DNA from: Bedellia somnulentella
Lineage: Eukaryota; Arthropoda; Insecta; Lepidoptera; Bedelliidae
Length of the DNA stretch: 64,000 nt
Direction: 5' to 3'
Assembly (NCBI GenBank): GCA_963576735.1
Contig: OY755173.1
Span: 11,626,873-11,690,872 of the forward strand
Within the stretch, counting starts at the first letter, position 1. The number at the start of each line of letters is the position of its first letter. Of this stretch, positions 1 through 10,140 are shown piece after piece. Below the pieces are notes generated by a model. The model had not been told where the DNA came from. It saw nothing but the letters and a program-made list of their open reading frames with translations, and ran no database searches. The position numbers and the translations under genes are program-made.

Positions 1-864
1 ATCGATCAAAGGAAATGGTTGCGCTTGTGGCACTACTATTTTATTTAAATCTCTAAAATCTATGCATAATCGAGACTTTCTATTATCTTCTTTTTTAAAT
101 GCCATTGTAACTGGAGCGGCAAATGGACTATAAGACTCTTCTATCAGCTGATTTTCTAGAAGTTTTCCTATTTGCTCCTCCATTTCTTTTTTATCTTCCA
201 TAGTGCATCGGTACGGTCTTTTGCTACAGTACGTGTCCACAATCAGATCTATTCTTGCTTCAAAGCCTTTGACTGTACCGATATCATACTTGTTTCTTGC
301 AAAAACTGTATCATATTTATTTATTAGTTTATTTATTTCTCTTTTCTCATATTTATTTAAATGTTCTGTTTTCATTTCAATATCCTCTTCTTTTATATGC
401 TCATTAAAATTTATTAAGTATTCTTGTATTTTTTTTTCGTCTTTATGCTCTTCATCTGTATTATTATTTATACATATATTTTTTTCTATTTCAATGTCAA
501 AATTTTGTTTTTCTATTTTCTGACTTACTTTTAAATCCTCTGTTTGTATAAGCTTGTATTTTTTTATCAAGTCTAGTCCTATTAAAAAATTATATTTGAA
601 GTTTTCATTATCGATGATATAAATATCCACATTTTCTTCTAATTCAAATATCTTTATCTTTAAGTTAGTCAAACCGTTTGTTTTTTTAACACCATTAATT
701 GTTATTAAATTAGCTTCATTGTAGCCATTTCTGACTTCTTTTAATTTCAACAAATTTGAGTTAATCAGCGAAACATTTGAACCTGAATCATAAATTCCTT
801 CTATTTCTAATGTATCGTTTATTTTTAGTTTGACTTTTATTAATGGTGTTACTTCTAGTTTTTT
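1..864 (-). CDS. Ty3/gypsy-type Pol, N-terminal part (protease to reverse transcriptase), cut by window edge
   Basis: This is the pol frame of an LTR retrotransposon, read on the minus strand in the -1 frame relative to the upstream gag. I translated it across the whole interval and found no stop. An aspartic protease active site (YDSGSNVS) lies near 780-797 and a later protease motif (FLIGLDLI) near 565-590. After a lysine/glutamate-rich linker comes the start of reverse transcriptase: the LLENQLIEESYSPF region near 120-165 and the finger motif CIDFRDLNK near 45-70. RNase H, integrase, any env and the 3' LTR would lie left of position 1. There is no good ATG at the start; expression by -1 frameshifting from gag explains this. 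An open frame through protease and RT suggests a fairly young copy. Clade within Metaviridae not determined. Confidence 0.88.
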
Positions 865-1985
865 TGATCAGTTTCATTTAATTCTGCTTCAATTTTCATG
901 TTGTTAACGTGTTTAATATAATTCTTTTCTCTGGTTTCTTTTTCCTTTTTAAACCAACATGTGTCTTCAGGGTGGTATCGCGTGCCTTTATTCAAATTTT
1001 CACAGGTCTTGCATGGTTTTTTTTCTTCTTTTTTATATGTATTTGTATATGTTCTGCTTGAGAATTCATATCTTTTCTTAGGTATAAACGCTTTTTTATT
1101 TACCATATGTTCGTATTTATTGATTTCGTTGAACAAATCTATCGTTTCATTTAATGATTCTCTGTCAATCTTATTGATTACAAACTCTGGTAAACCAGCT
1201 GCTATCAGATCAACTAATGTTCCTGTATCAATCTTTTGTCTCATTTCCAGTAGAAGCTTTTCTTTTCTTATAGCATAATCTAGTAATGACCCTTCTATGT
1301 ATCTATATGACAGTGCGTGTGTCACAGGATTCCAACCCTTCCTTGCAAAAGTTTCGCAAAATTTCTTCTTCCATACTGCCCATTCTGATTTCAATGTCAA
1401 TTTAATAAGCATAGAGCTGTACCAGTCTTTGCAAAATTTATCTAGGAACAGTCGCAGTATTTCAATCTTTGTCTCATCTGCCAACACCTCAAAACGATCA
1501 CATTCTTTTTCAAACATATCAATCCACTGATCAGCATTTGTGTTCTTACTAGTGAACGTTTCAATTACAAATCTGTCTGTTATTTGCTTCAGGTTTTGTG
1601 GTCTATTATTCATTATTTTCTCCAAGAAACTCTCTGACACACCTGCTTCTTTTTCCTGTACAGCAGTGGAAACTTGTTGTTGACCCAACTCTTCTAGATA
1701 TTGTTCTCCAAACTGTATATTGTTGTCATCATCCATATAGATTTTACGTAGTTCATCATCCAAGGTTATCCAAACTCTTCTAGTTTGGTTTCTCTTTGTC
1801 AGACTATTCTTGATTTTGCTGTATGCGCTAGTTCTAATTATTTCTTTGTGATTACTCACTGGTTGTAGCTCCTCTGGAACTCTATAAACGGTGTTGTCAC
1901 TTGTTGATATTGTCGTTATACAGCAAACATTAGATTTTTCATCTCTTCCTGGCAATATTGAAAATTGGAACCGGAGTTTCTCCAT
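855..1985 (-). CDS. Gag-like polyprotein of a Ty3/gypsy-type LTR retrotransposon
   Basis: A 376-residue open frame directly upstream of pol. The central part (about residues 140-300) is alpha-helical in character and reads like a retrotransposon capsid, with KFCKDWYSSML and WAVWKKKFCETFARKGW blocks. Near residue 325-350 is a Cys/His knuckle, CKTC...H...C with CX2CX9HX4C spacing, longer in the middle than the usual CX2CX4HX4C nucleocapsid finger. The frame ends in a slippery heptamer followed immediately by a TAG stop, which hands translation to pol. The gag role rests on position, length and knuckle; sequence similarity to a named family was not checked. Confidence 0.82.
   Translation of the reverse strand: MEKLRFQFSILPGRDEKSNVCCITTISTSDNTVYRVPEELQPVSNHKEIIRTSAYSKIKNSLTKRNQTRRVWITLDDELRKIYMDDDNNIQFGEQYLEELGQQQVSTAVQEKEAGVSESFLEKIMNNRPQNLKQITDRFVIETFTSKNTNADQWIDMFEKECDRFEVLADETKIEILRLFLDKFCKDWYSSMLIKLTLKSEWAVWKKKFCETFARKGWNPVTHALSYRYIEGSLLDYAIRKEKLLLEMRQKIDTGTLVDLIAAGLPEFVINKIDRESLNETIDLFNEINKYEHMVNKKAFIPKKRYEFSSRTYTNTYKKEEKKPCKTCENLNKGTRYHPEDTCWFKKEKETREKNYIKHVNNMKIEAELNETDQKN
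858..864 (-). promoter_or_regulatory. -1 ribosomal frameshift slippery site (A AAA AAC)
   Basis: On the minus strand the last gag codons read CAA AAA AAC TAG. The heptamer A AAA AAC is a canonical X XXY YYZ slippery site in the gag frame and sits directly before the gag stop. Slipping back one base places the ribosome in the pol frame, which is open through the protease. I did not identify a downstream pseudoknot by eye. Confidence 0.85.
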
Positions 1986-3060
1986 GGCTCAGTTTTAAAC
2001 AAGAATGTCGTTTTATAAGATGAAATAATAAACGTATGTGTTGCTCTGTAAATAAAGAATTTATTTTTTTTAGTTTAGTCACAAGCATCAAATTACAAAA
2101 AAAAACATAAATAACATAGAATAATACAGAATTCTCACCTGTAAATAAAGAAACGACATTTAAAGTTTATTCTTTCACCATTTACTTTTTATATAATTAA
2201 AATAAAACGTTTTTAAAATAAATTAAATGAACATGAAAATAAAATATCTTATTATAATTTTTCGGAACATGTCAATGTCATTCACCATATCGAATGACAT
2301 AATAAGTCATAGACTTCTAACTGCAAAAAGTATTTATTAAAAATTTATGAAAGAAATGCTAATTTCTTTACATATACTTATCTATACACTGATAAATTAA
2401 TTAATAAGTGTACAAGTAAAGTGGCTGTTCTGATGCAACATCAATAAAACATGTTATTTGATGTTCTTTTATAAGGAACCTTACCTTCCCGTGCAAAATG
2501 CCGCAGGTCTTCGATCAGTATGTGTTTTTGCGGTTATGACTTAAAGCACCGAGGAGTGGCCTCTCACAGTGGGCCTAATAAACGCTTGGAATCACCCAAA
2601 GAGTAAAAGAGAGTACTATGTTCGAGTTGTAATTGAAATAGCCTGAAACCGAAGGCCGCTGGGCTCGGAGGTTCTGCCGTGGGGACTACGTACTGGATGA
2701 CACATTACGGGCCCCCGCGCACTAGGCAGCCTGGCTGCGCTGACGTTGTATGGGTGCCAACTAGGCAGCCACGAAATCTCGGCTGCGGCAGTCAATGTAA
2801 CGCGCCTGTGTGCACGGCAGCCAGCCGGCTTTTTTTTTTGTCAGATTTTCTTGTGGTTTTATACAAGCTCGCATAGGAATATCAATGCCCTTGATTGAAT
2901 TTCGTATTTTTTTCAAAAGGTTATCAAACGATTGCACCAGGTTATCAAACCATTGCAGGTTATCATTGATTTTGAGCGTCTTTCTAGATAAAGAGATAGC
3001 TTTTCTCTATTTTGCGTTTTTTACGAGATAGGTAAGCAATAATTATAAGTTCACAGTACA
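1986..3060. other. Non-coding spacer; unassigned repeat-like DNA
   Basis: No supported gene. The first 450 bases lie upstream of the minus-strand gag and should hold its 5' leader and LTR, but I found no convincing primer-binding site or LTR boundary; the string CTTTATTTACAG occurs twice here on the minus strand (near 2050 and 2145). From about 2640 to 2830 the base composition becomes GC-rich with the near-repeated phrase ACTAGGCAGCC, probably a repeat fragment of unknown type. Confidence 0.4.
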
Positions 3061-3065
3061 AATGG

Positions 3066-4091
3066 ATGAAATCATATCTCAGTAATCGGAAACAGTGTAC
3101 TAGAATTGGTGATCAATCGAGTACGGATCTGGATGTCCTCTTTGGTGTTCCGCAAGGTGGTACACTCTCACCTACACTGTTTTCGATTTACCTAAATGAT
3201 ATTGGCAGTATCGATCTTAAAAATGCAGAAATATTTTGTTATGCAGATGATACAGCGGTGATATTCTACGGTAGCACTTGGTCAGAGGTTTATGCCGTAG
3301 CGGAGGCAGGAATGGCTCAAATAAATGAGTGGCTTAATAGTAATTTACTGTCTCTTAATAAGGAAAAAACTACATACATACCTTTTTCAAAAACTGCAGC
3401 TCTAGCACCTGCTAAAACATATATTTTACAAATACATGAATGCCACTACTATCCCCATCGCAAGTGTTCTTGTCCTTGTTTAGTTAGGTCTTCATCCTTA
3501 AAATACTTAGGTGTAGTTTTGGATGACAGGTTATCCTTTAAAGAACACATAAAGCATGTGTCAGGGAAGGTTAGAAAAATTATTTATATAATGAGAATAC
3601 TAAGATTCTGTATTGAGCGCAAGCTGCTATTTAGGATTTACGTGGCAATTTGCCAATCGATAATTATGTACTGCCTTTCTATCTGGGGAGGAGCAGCAAA
3701 GACAGTTATGATTGGGGTCGAAAGAGCCCAACGGGCAGTTCTTAAAACAATGCTTAATAAAAAAATGAGATATCCCACAAACTTGCTATATACAGAATGC
3801 GAAATACTCGGTGTGCGAGGACTTTATATCTGGCGGAGCATGTTGCGATTCTATTCTGAATTTTCTAATACCCAATACTGCAAAGATCGTCAAACCAGTC
3901 GAGTTTTCGAGCTCCTACTCCTAAAATCTACACATCATTTGCAAGAAGACAAAGTTTATTTTTACACCCCATATATATTTAATAAAGCTGCATTGGCTTG
4001 CAACTTAAAAGCTGTACATATCACGAAGCCAAAATCAGGATTAGAAACTGGCTACAAAAACTTGACTATGTTAATACAGAGCAAATCATAA
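3066..4091 (+). mobile_element. 5'-truncated non-LTR retrotransposon (LINE), reverse transcriptase C-terminal half
   Basis: A 341-residue open frame beginning in the middle of a LINE reverse transcriptase. The order is typical: SYLSNRKQ, GVPQGGTLSPTLFSIYLNDI, the catalytic YADDT near residue 60, then SSSLKYLGVVLDDRLSF and the thumb/C-terminal region with IWGGAAKTVMIGVERAQRAVL. The endonuclease and N-terminal RT are missing, so this is a dead 5'-truncated insertion, although the remaining frame has no stops. It resembles the jockey/CR1 group by motif style; the clade is not settled. It sits in what is probably an intron of slingshot. Confidence 0.85.
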
Positions 4092-4800
4092 CAGTTGTCG
4101 AATAAGTTAAAAGTATATTTTGAATAGGTGTAAGATCTGTCAATCATTACTTCAACAAAAATTATACATAGTTATATATATAAACACTATATTTTAGTAT
4201 ATAAAATATTTTATATTTAACAACTATTAACACAAAATTTAAATATATATATATATATATATATACATTATTTTCTCTATAACTATAATAACATACATAA
4301 ATTACTACTAAACATTCAGTTACCCAAAAATATATAAATACCCAATATTTTAAAAACGTACTAGTAACTAAATAAAACTATACTTCGTTCAACATCCGCT
4401 TTACTTTATAGCTATAATATTATAGCTTATACTGTAATACTCACCTATGGGACCTCGCGATACAGATTTACCTAGTGCGAGGACCGCTAGAATGCTCGAC
4501 ACAAAGCAAAAACGCGGATACCCGCAAATTTAAAATTATTTTTTACTGTATAATCTAATGCTTTTGTTAACTATTTTGGAACAATAAAGAATGTTTAGAA
4601 TGTTTATGTTTATGACTGGTTGCATACATTTCATTATTGAAGGCATAAATTTTAGTCTATAATTTTTTTTTTATTAGGGTCTCTTTTAGAGGACAATTAC
4701 TGAATCCGGCAAACATTCTTTGGCATATAAAGTAAACTAAAGGGTAAACCATAATTTAAAGGTCCCAAAATTACAATTTATTAAAGATTTGTTTTTTCTT
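4092..4800. other. AT-rich LINE tail and intron sequence
   Basis: No coding evidence. It begins with the 3' untranslated part of the LINE and continues as AT-rich DNA up to the slingshot splice acceptor; a pyrimidine-rich stretch ending in TTTTTCAG directly precedes the exon. Confidence 0.4.
4243..4265. repeat. (AT)n microsatellite
   Basis: About eleven uninterrupted AT units in the AT-rich sequence that follows the LINE. Confidence 0.9.
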
Positions 4801-4806
4801 TTTCAG

Positions 4807-5125
4807 TGTAAGACACATTTTGAACGTGACGAGAGAAATAGATAACTTTTTTCCGGGAACTTTTGACTACTTGAACATTAGAGTTTATGACGACGACAAG
4901 ACCGATCTTCTTAAGCACTGGGACAACACATACAAATATATCAACAAAGCAAAAAGTGAGGGCTCCAAAGTTCTAGTTCATTGTAAAATGGGTATCAGCA
5001 GATCTGCATCCGTCGTGATAGCCTATGCCATGAAAGCTTACGATTGGAATTTCGATAAAGCCCTGAAACACGTCAAAAACAAAAGGAGCTGCATCAAACC
5101 GAACAACAACTTCCTGAATCAACTC
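4807..5125 (+). CDS. ssh: slingshot cofilin phosphatase, exon with dual-specificity phosphatase core (partial)
   Basis: This exon encodes the catalytic part of a dual-specificity protein phosphatase. After a TTTTTCAG acceptor it reads VRHILNVTREIDNFFPG, then the general-acid region VYDDDKTDLL, the P-loop VHCKMGISRSASV with catalytic Cys at 4982-4984, and AYDWNFDKALKHVKNKRSCIKPN. This combination is characteristic of slingshot, which dephosphorylates cofilin and so promotes actin filament turnover. The exon runs into an N gap before the domain ends. No upstream ssh exon was recognised between 1 and 4806, and none to the right of the gap, where the next gene is on the opposite strand. Family assignment is from recall of conserved slingshot sequence. 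Confidence 0.9.
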
Positions 5126-5325
5126 NNNNNNNNNNNNNNNNNNNNNNNNNNNNNNNNNNNNNNNNNNNNNNNNNNNNNNNNNNNNNNNNNNNNNNNNNNN
5201 NNNNNNNNNNNNNNNNNNNNNNNNNNNNNNNNNNNNNNNNNNNNNNNNNNNNNNNNNNNNNNNNNNNNNNNNNNNNNNNNNNNNNNNNNNNNNNNNNNNN
5301 NNNNNNNNNNNNNNNNNNNNNNNNN
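5126..5325. other. Assembly gap, 200 N
   Basis: Exactly 200 undetermined bases, the same size as the second gap, so probably a fixed-length placeholder. It separates a plus-strand slingshot exon from a minus-strand WD40 exon, both open at the gap edge. Confidence 0.98.
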
Positions 5326-5501
5326 AATCGCAAAAGATTGTCTTCGTAACCGCCACAAACCATCAGACTGGTCTTAGGTACAAGTTTTCCGCAATACAGC
5401 TTTGAAGGGTCGGTATCTGGTGTAATCGTTTCTATTAATTTACAAGACGCGTAATCCCATATCTGTATACAGTTTTCCTCTTGCCAAGCACAGCTTAGTA
5501 T
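5326..5501 (-). CDS. WD40-repeat protein, exon (fifth recognised, 3' part lost in gap)
   Basis: On the minus strand a TTCCAG acceptor is followed by an open frame in phase 0: ILSCAWQEENCIQIWDYASC near the start and SLMVCGGYEDNLLRI at the gap edge. The IQIWDY and GGYEDNLLRI segments are WD40 blade strands. Phase matches the preceding exon (5781-5982), which ends on a full codon. The C-terminus is in or beyond the gap. Confidence 0.75.
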
Positions 5502-5780
5502 CTGGAATGTAAGATCATTTAACTGCTGCGTGTAAATGGCACTTATTTCTCTTTTTGCTACAATACCCTACTTTTGGTATAGATCAATGGCTTTTCATTA
5601 AACTAATAATTTAATGTTTAAAGTCATTATACTTGCAATTACAAATTGAGGTAAACACAGCTACATCAAACTGGACATTAAAGAAAAACCAAAAAAGTTC
5701 TTTCTTCTTGGACATAAGCACGTGACAGCTGTCAATCTGACAGTTCAACATAGCCGCATGCGTCCGACAAACAGTTCTAC

Positions 5781-5982
5781 CTGTTTCCCCTGCTTATCGA
5801 AATCCAGTCCCTCCCCGCAAATGTGCACGCCGCTGATCATGCGCGTGGCGAAGGGGATGCGGTCGTCCCAGCACATGATGTAGTCGTCCCAGCCGCCCGA
5901 CACCAGCTCGTGGTGCGATTGTGGGTGGAACGCGCACCCGTAGATTCGAGATTGATGGCCGTCCACTACCGCTTTGTTCCCG
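5781..5982 (-). CDS. WD40-repeat protein, exon (fourth recognised)
   Basis: Bounded by CATTTCAG at the acceptor and GTAGAA at the donor. It encodes GHQSRIYGCAFHPQSHHELV and then SGGWDDYIMCWDDR, a textbook WD40 blade (GH dipeptide, then structural D and W). The start is in phase 2 and joins the AG left by the exon at 9289-9478 to give Ser. This exon is markedly GC-rich compared with its introns. Confidence 0.82.
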
Positions 5983-6336
5983 CTGAAATGAGAGCCAGAT
6001 AGACAGGGTTACTTTGAGCGCAGCTTTCCTACTGGTCGATCAAAGGCCTTGGTGAAAAGGTTCAATACAACGGTTGTCATGCTAAAATTTTAATAAGCCC
6101 TAGTAGTATATCGTCTTATCTACAATATATTTAAATGTCTTATAAGGAAAAACTTGAGACACCAACAGTGATAGTCCGTCAAGTTAACGTTTGAGTTGAA
6201 TTGATCATGAGGAAATCATCCTGGCTATTTTTATTTATACTTGTACGTTCGCCCGTGAAAACCTCCGCTTTCACGCATAACATTACTGTACTGGCATAAT
6301 GTTGGTATAAATAAATTGGATATTAACACCAGAAGG

Positions 6337-6616
6337 GCAAGCACGAGCGCTATTTTATCGACACGATAACGGTTAGAATGAGATGGCAGTATACGATACT
6401 GAGTAAGTGCGTAAGAGATGGCTGCTTTATCCCACGCGATAACTAGTTTAAACACCGCTCGTACTAGCCGGGCAGAAAGCCTAGCACGAACGCAATTTTA
6501 TCGTTACTCTCTCGGTTAGAATGAGATAAAAGTATACGATGCTATGTAAATGCCAAAGAGGTAGGTGTTTCAATTTGAAACCACGCGTAATCTAGTTAAA
6601 AGGTCGTTCGTGCTAG
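6337..6616. repeat. Two adjacent diverged copies of a small inverted-repeat element (MITE-like)
   Basis: Two related units of about 135 bp lie side by side (6337-6468 and 6481-6616). The second has perfect 12-bp ends, CTAGCACGAACG and its complement; the first has the same ends with a few changes. Both share an internal GGTTAGAATGAGAT block. They lie in the long WD40 intron. Confidence 0.65.
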
Positions 6617-6976
6617 TTAGTGCAGATTATAATTGCCACATAATGATAAAACATAACATATTATTTTAAATATCAGTGATATAATTTCCTCACTAATTTT
6701 GATTATACGGCACCGACAGATCCTGGCTCACCGCTCCAGATGAAATCAAGTCAGAAAATTATTAAATATTTTATGGTAAGTGCTACTTCAAAGTAAAGGT
6801 TCAGAAATCATTCACCTGATTTGGCGTGTTTGCTTATCAAAAAAATGCCGAAAACGAGAATGCCGTCGTGAGTGATGAGATTTTGCACAAACTATAGTAG
6901 AAAAACTACTAAAATGATGGGATTACTTATCATTCGTTAGTATAATAAATTTACAACGTTTTAATTATAATCTATA

Positions 6977-8507
6977 TCTATACTTATAATAAATCTGAAG
7001 AAAGGTCAATTCTGTACATTAAATATATTTTCAAAATAACTGTCAGGGGTGATTAGTGATCGATACTGATGCCAAAAATGCAATCCAATGCAAAATGCAA
7101 TGTAATAAAAAAATTGTCTGACTATCTGTCGCTTTGTATGTTCCTTATGGAAACAAAAACTACCCGACGGATTTTAACGAAACTTGATAGAATTATTCTT
7201 CATACTCCTGGGCAGGTTATAGTGTAGTTTTCAGCAGAGTAGTGAAGGAGAATTTTGGGAAAACGGGGGAAGTTACTCCATTTTTAAGCTTCCGTCGCGT
7301 GTGCAGCATTAATGGTTATAGTTACATATAAATCATGCATGACGGAAATATTCTACATAAAATTGTCTAAAACATATCCTTGAACAGCATATGTCTATAT
7401 TTTATGGTTGACTCACAATAACACGTGTAACTCCTGGTAGCTTAGCAGTTCGGAGCATCCTGATTATATTTGTTTACTCTTAAGTTTATAGTTCTCTCAT
7501 TCATCGGTCATTTAAAAAAGTTTACATTATTACCTATTCAATAAAAAAAGAATCAAAGAAATCGATATAGAAACACCAAACTTATACATGAAATAAGCCA
7601 TCGCGTCCTGTCGTCGCACGTGAATACTGAATCATGCTATAAGGATTATTTTTTAGTAATGGTTGCGCGGGCAAAAGATAGCCGCGAGTATATGTATGAT
7701 GAATGCAAAGTTTATAACTCTGATTGTTTGTTTGCATGGGTTTATTTTCGGAGATAATGAACCGTTCATTAAAGCGCTTTCACAATCACAAAGTTAAAAT
7801 ATTCAGGAGTGCTAAATTGTTATAAGTTGCGCTAAATTTCACAAAGGTTGAGCAGTGATTGAAGAAACCTCAGATATTTTTAAAACTACGCTACAGCAGT
7901 ATTTGCCCTGAAGTAAGACCTACCGCCACTTCTTTCATGTCTTCTGTATATTGGCAGCATTGAAGAAGGTGCCCAGTGTCACTGCATTGGGTAAATTTCA
8001 TATTAGGATATAATTAAAGATTAAAACTATCGTACCGATCCTATACTGTGCCGGAGAGTACAAATTTATTTATTGGTGATCGAACCCACGACCTCCGGGT
8101 ATACGCCCCCGCCGCTCTGCCAATTGAGCTAAAGTGTCAAGTTCGTATTTTTACAAATTTGGAAGGCCAAACACCAAACTTATACATGAAATAAGCCATC
8201 GCGTCCTGTCGTCGCACGTGAATACTGAATCATGCTAAAAGGATTATTTTTTAGTAATGGTTGCGCGGGCAAAAGATAGCCGCGAGTATATGTATGATGA
8301 ATGCAAAGTTTGTAACTCTGATTGTTTGCATGGGTTTATTTTCAGAGATACTGAACCGTTCATTAAAGCGCTTTCACAATCACAAAGTTAAAATATTCAG
8401 GAGTGCTATAAGTTGCGCTAAATTTCACAAAGGTCGAGCAGTGATTGAAGAAACCTCAGATATTTTTAAAACTACGCTACCCGTGCGAAGCTAGGCCGAT
8501 CCACTAG
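6977..8507 (+). mobile_element. Non-autonomous Helitron copy, internally rearranged
   Basis: The left end TCTATACTTATAATAAATCT follows an A, and the right end ...GTGCGAAGC...CCACTAG is followed by a T, the A^TC...CTAG^T arrangement expected for Helitron insertion between A and T. The same ends occur in the copies at 31100 and 33364. It has no coding capacity. Unlike the other copies it contains a 278-bp stretch copied from the WD40 gene, bracketed by two versions of its own 3' part (7571-7892 and 8169-8507). Confidence 0.8.
7892..8169 (+). repeat. Duplicated segment of the WD40 gene (matches 9779-10057)
   Basis: Nearly identical to 9779-10057 over its whole length, with one length difference in a T run. 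It carries the first 90 or so coding bases of the WD40 exon at 9645-9868, the splice acceptor of that exon, and the adjoining SINE head, in the original orientation. It is therefore a partial exon duplication inside the following intron of the same gene. Confidence 0.9.
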
Positions 8508-8792
8508 TTTATAATAAATTAGGTCTATCGTGTGTATAGATCTAAATTATTCTTTGTCAAACGGTCGTCTTAGTGTCATTGTCATATTTCACGTGGGTAC
8601 AGAGAAAATATGTTTATCTCTTTTAATCGCTTGCTATAAGATTGCTATCTCGCATACATTTCAAATGTATTTCTTGTTGTGTTGTTTGGATATATTTCGA
8701 GTGGTGTGCGTACATCTGCCGCAATCCGTGCCACTCGTATGCGCCAGTTTCCTTGTAAATAACCTATCTAACTTTTTTTAGGACATCTATGG

Positions 8793-8985
8793 GTATAGGG
8801 GCTTTTTAGTGATTTTTGGGCGATGCGTTTGGTGACCAATCTTCACATCCCAATCCCTCATCACAAACTATTCCTAACTCAAGTTCCTAAGTGTCTACAA
8901 AAGTGGCTAAGGAATTCCTTAGCCTGTAGCTCTGGTTACCCCTTCTAGGGATTTAAAGCCTTGAGTGTATGTATGTATATACTAA
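8793..8985 (+). repeat. Partial copy of interspersed repeat with (GTAT)n tail
   Basis: Shares GATTTTTGGGCGATGCG, the AAAAGTGGCTAAGGAATT region and the final GTATGTATGTATAT with fuller copies at 11937-12178, 17876-18092 and 63311-63555. The GTAT tail suggests target-primed insertion, either a SINE or a LINE 3' end. Confidence 0.65.
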
Positions 8986-9090
8986 AAATGAATCATTAAT
9001 GCTCATCATAAAATGTTGGCTTCAGTAGTATTTGCACCCGCGACCTCCGTACCCAGTAGCTGGTCACCGTCAACTGGGCAACGTAAGTAA

Positions 9091-9229
9091 CGCCCGATTT
9101 CTGATTATGAGTATTCGAGCTGAGAACGACTTAAGTATCGTTCTGTCTCATTCAGTTGTTAAGATTTCAATGCGACAGAACTATACTTAAGTTGTTCTCA
9201 AAATGAATACTCAATTCAGAAATCGGTCG
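9091..9229. repeat. Foldback MITE with ~56-bp terminal inverted repeats
   Basis: The left arm (9091-9147) and right arm (9174-9229) are imperfect inverted repeats, both containing CCGATTTCTGA, GAGTATTC, and CTTAAGTAT...GTTCTGTC. The spacer is about 26 bp. CGTAAG occurs near both outer edges and may be the target-site duplication. Confidence 0.75.
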
Positions 9230-9288
9230 TAAGACTCCTAACTTCGATGGTGTGCCTCTGAGCAATATATGAGGATAAAGAGCCTCAC

Positions 9289-9478
9289 CTTGAATAGAAA
9301 GATCTCTCTAGTGTTTGCGCCTCCTCATCATACATGTTTAGTTTTGAATCACTGCCGTAGGTGATAAACTTGGAAAATGTGGGATGATAGCCTAATCCCA
9401 ACGCCTGCCGCTTCTCTCGAATTGTATACAAACAAGAATCATACTTGTATTTCCAGCACTTAATACATCCGTTGATAT
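9289..9478 (-). CDS. WD40-repeat protein, exon (third recognised)
   Basis: Acceptor TTTTTAG, donor AG|GTGAGG. It encodes YINGCIKCWKYKYDSCLYTI and then GLGYHPTFSKFITYGSDSKL followed by NMYDEE, a complete WD40 blade. The start is phase 1 and joins the T ending the previous exon. It ends in phase 2, matching the exon at 5781-5982. Confidence 0.82.
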
Positions 9479-9644
9479 CTAAAAACAAAAGTTTTTTTAC
9501 TTCTGCGTACGGGAAAATGAATTTGCAGCCTTAATCAAGAAATGTAGAATAGGCATAAATCTTAAGGTTAGTTAAAACTGATATTGCATAATATAATACA
9601 TGAAAATATGAATTTTGCTTAATTATGTACGAAGTTATACTAAC

Positions 9645-9868
9645 ATGAGGCTAGAAATGTGTTTGTTACAGGATGGGCTGTGCTGACAGACCTGTGTCTA
9701 ATCGAAGTTACCGGTCCTGGATACTTCCTACACTCGTCGTCCACCAACTTATGTGTACAAGCACCACTGCTACAGTCATACAGCAGTATTTGCCCTGAAG
9801 TAAGACCTACCGCCACTTCTTTCATGTCTTCTGTATATTGGCAGCATTGAAGAAGGTGCCCAGTGTCA
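9645..9868 (-). CDS. WD40-repeat protein, exon (second recognised)
   Basis: The acceptor is AATGCAG and the donor T|GTTAGT. It reads DTGHLLQCCQYTEDMKEVAV, then GLTSGQILLYDCSSGACTHK, then a PVTSIRHR strand, i.e. one blade and the start of the next. The start requires two bases from an upstream exon. The 5' 90 bases of this exon exist a second time at 7892-7980. The exact orthologue is not recognised; a cytoplasmic or ciliary scaffold role would only be a guess. Confidence 0.8.
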
Positions 9869-9941
9869 CTGCATTGGGTAAATTTCATATTAGGATATAA
9901 TTAAAGATTAAAACTATCGTACCGATCCTATACTGTGCCGG

Positions 9942-10140
9942 AGAGTACAAATTTATTTATTGGTGATCGAACCCACGACCTCCGGGTATACGCCCCCGCC
10001 GCTCTGCCAATTGAGCTAAAGTGTCCAGTTCGTATTTTTTACAAATTTGGAAGGCCACTTACTGTCTACCTTTACAGATAGAACGCAAATGTGGAGGTCG
10101 TGGGTTCGATCCCCGCCGGTGTCGAAAATTTTCTTTCCTT
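9942..10140. repeat. tRNA-headed SINE, head (-) abutting an inverted tail fragment (+)
   Basis: On the minus strand 9958-10018 reads as a tRNA-like head with box A TAGCTCAATTGGCAGAGC and box B GGTTCGATC, preceded by a GGTAGAC...GTGGCC block also present near 36680. From 10083 the plus strand carries GTGGGTTCGATCCCCGCCGG followed by a TTTCTTTCC tail, i.e. the other half of the same family in opposite orientation. The same family occurs at 36790-36900. Confidence 0.7.

Noticed and set aside
961..1783. Plus-strand open frames opposite gag
   Set aside because: They lie entirely within the minus-strand gag ORF, have no domain, and are reading-frame shadows.
1986..2200. 5' LTR and primer-binding site of the gypsy-like element
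   Set aside because: No TG...CA boundary, no convincing tRNA-complementary site and no second LTR in the window to compare with; left as unassigned.
4973..5363. Minus-strand open frames crossing the N gap
   Set aside because: Most of their length is undetermined sequence; only the WD40 exon part (5326-5501) has independent support.
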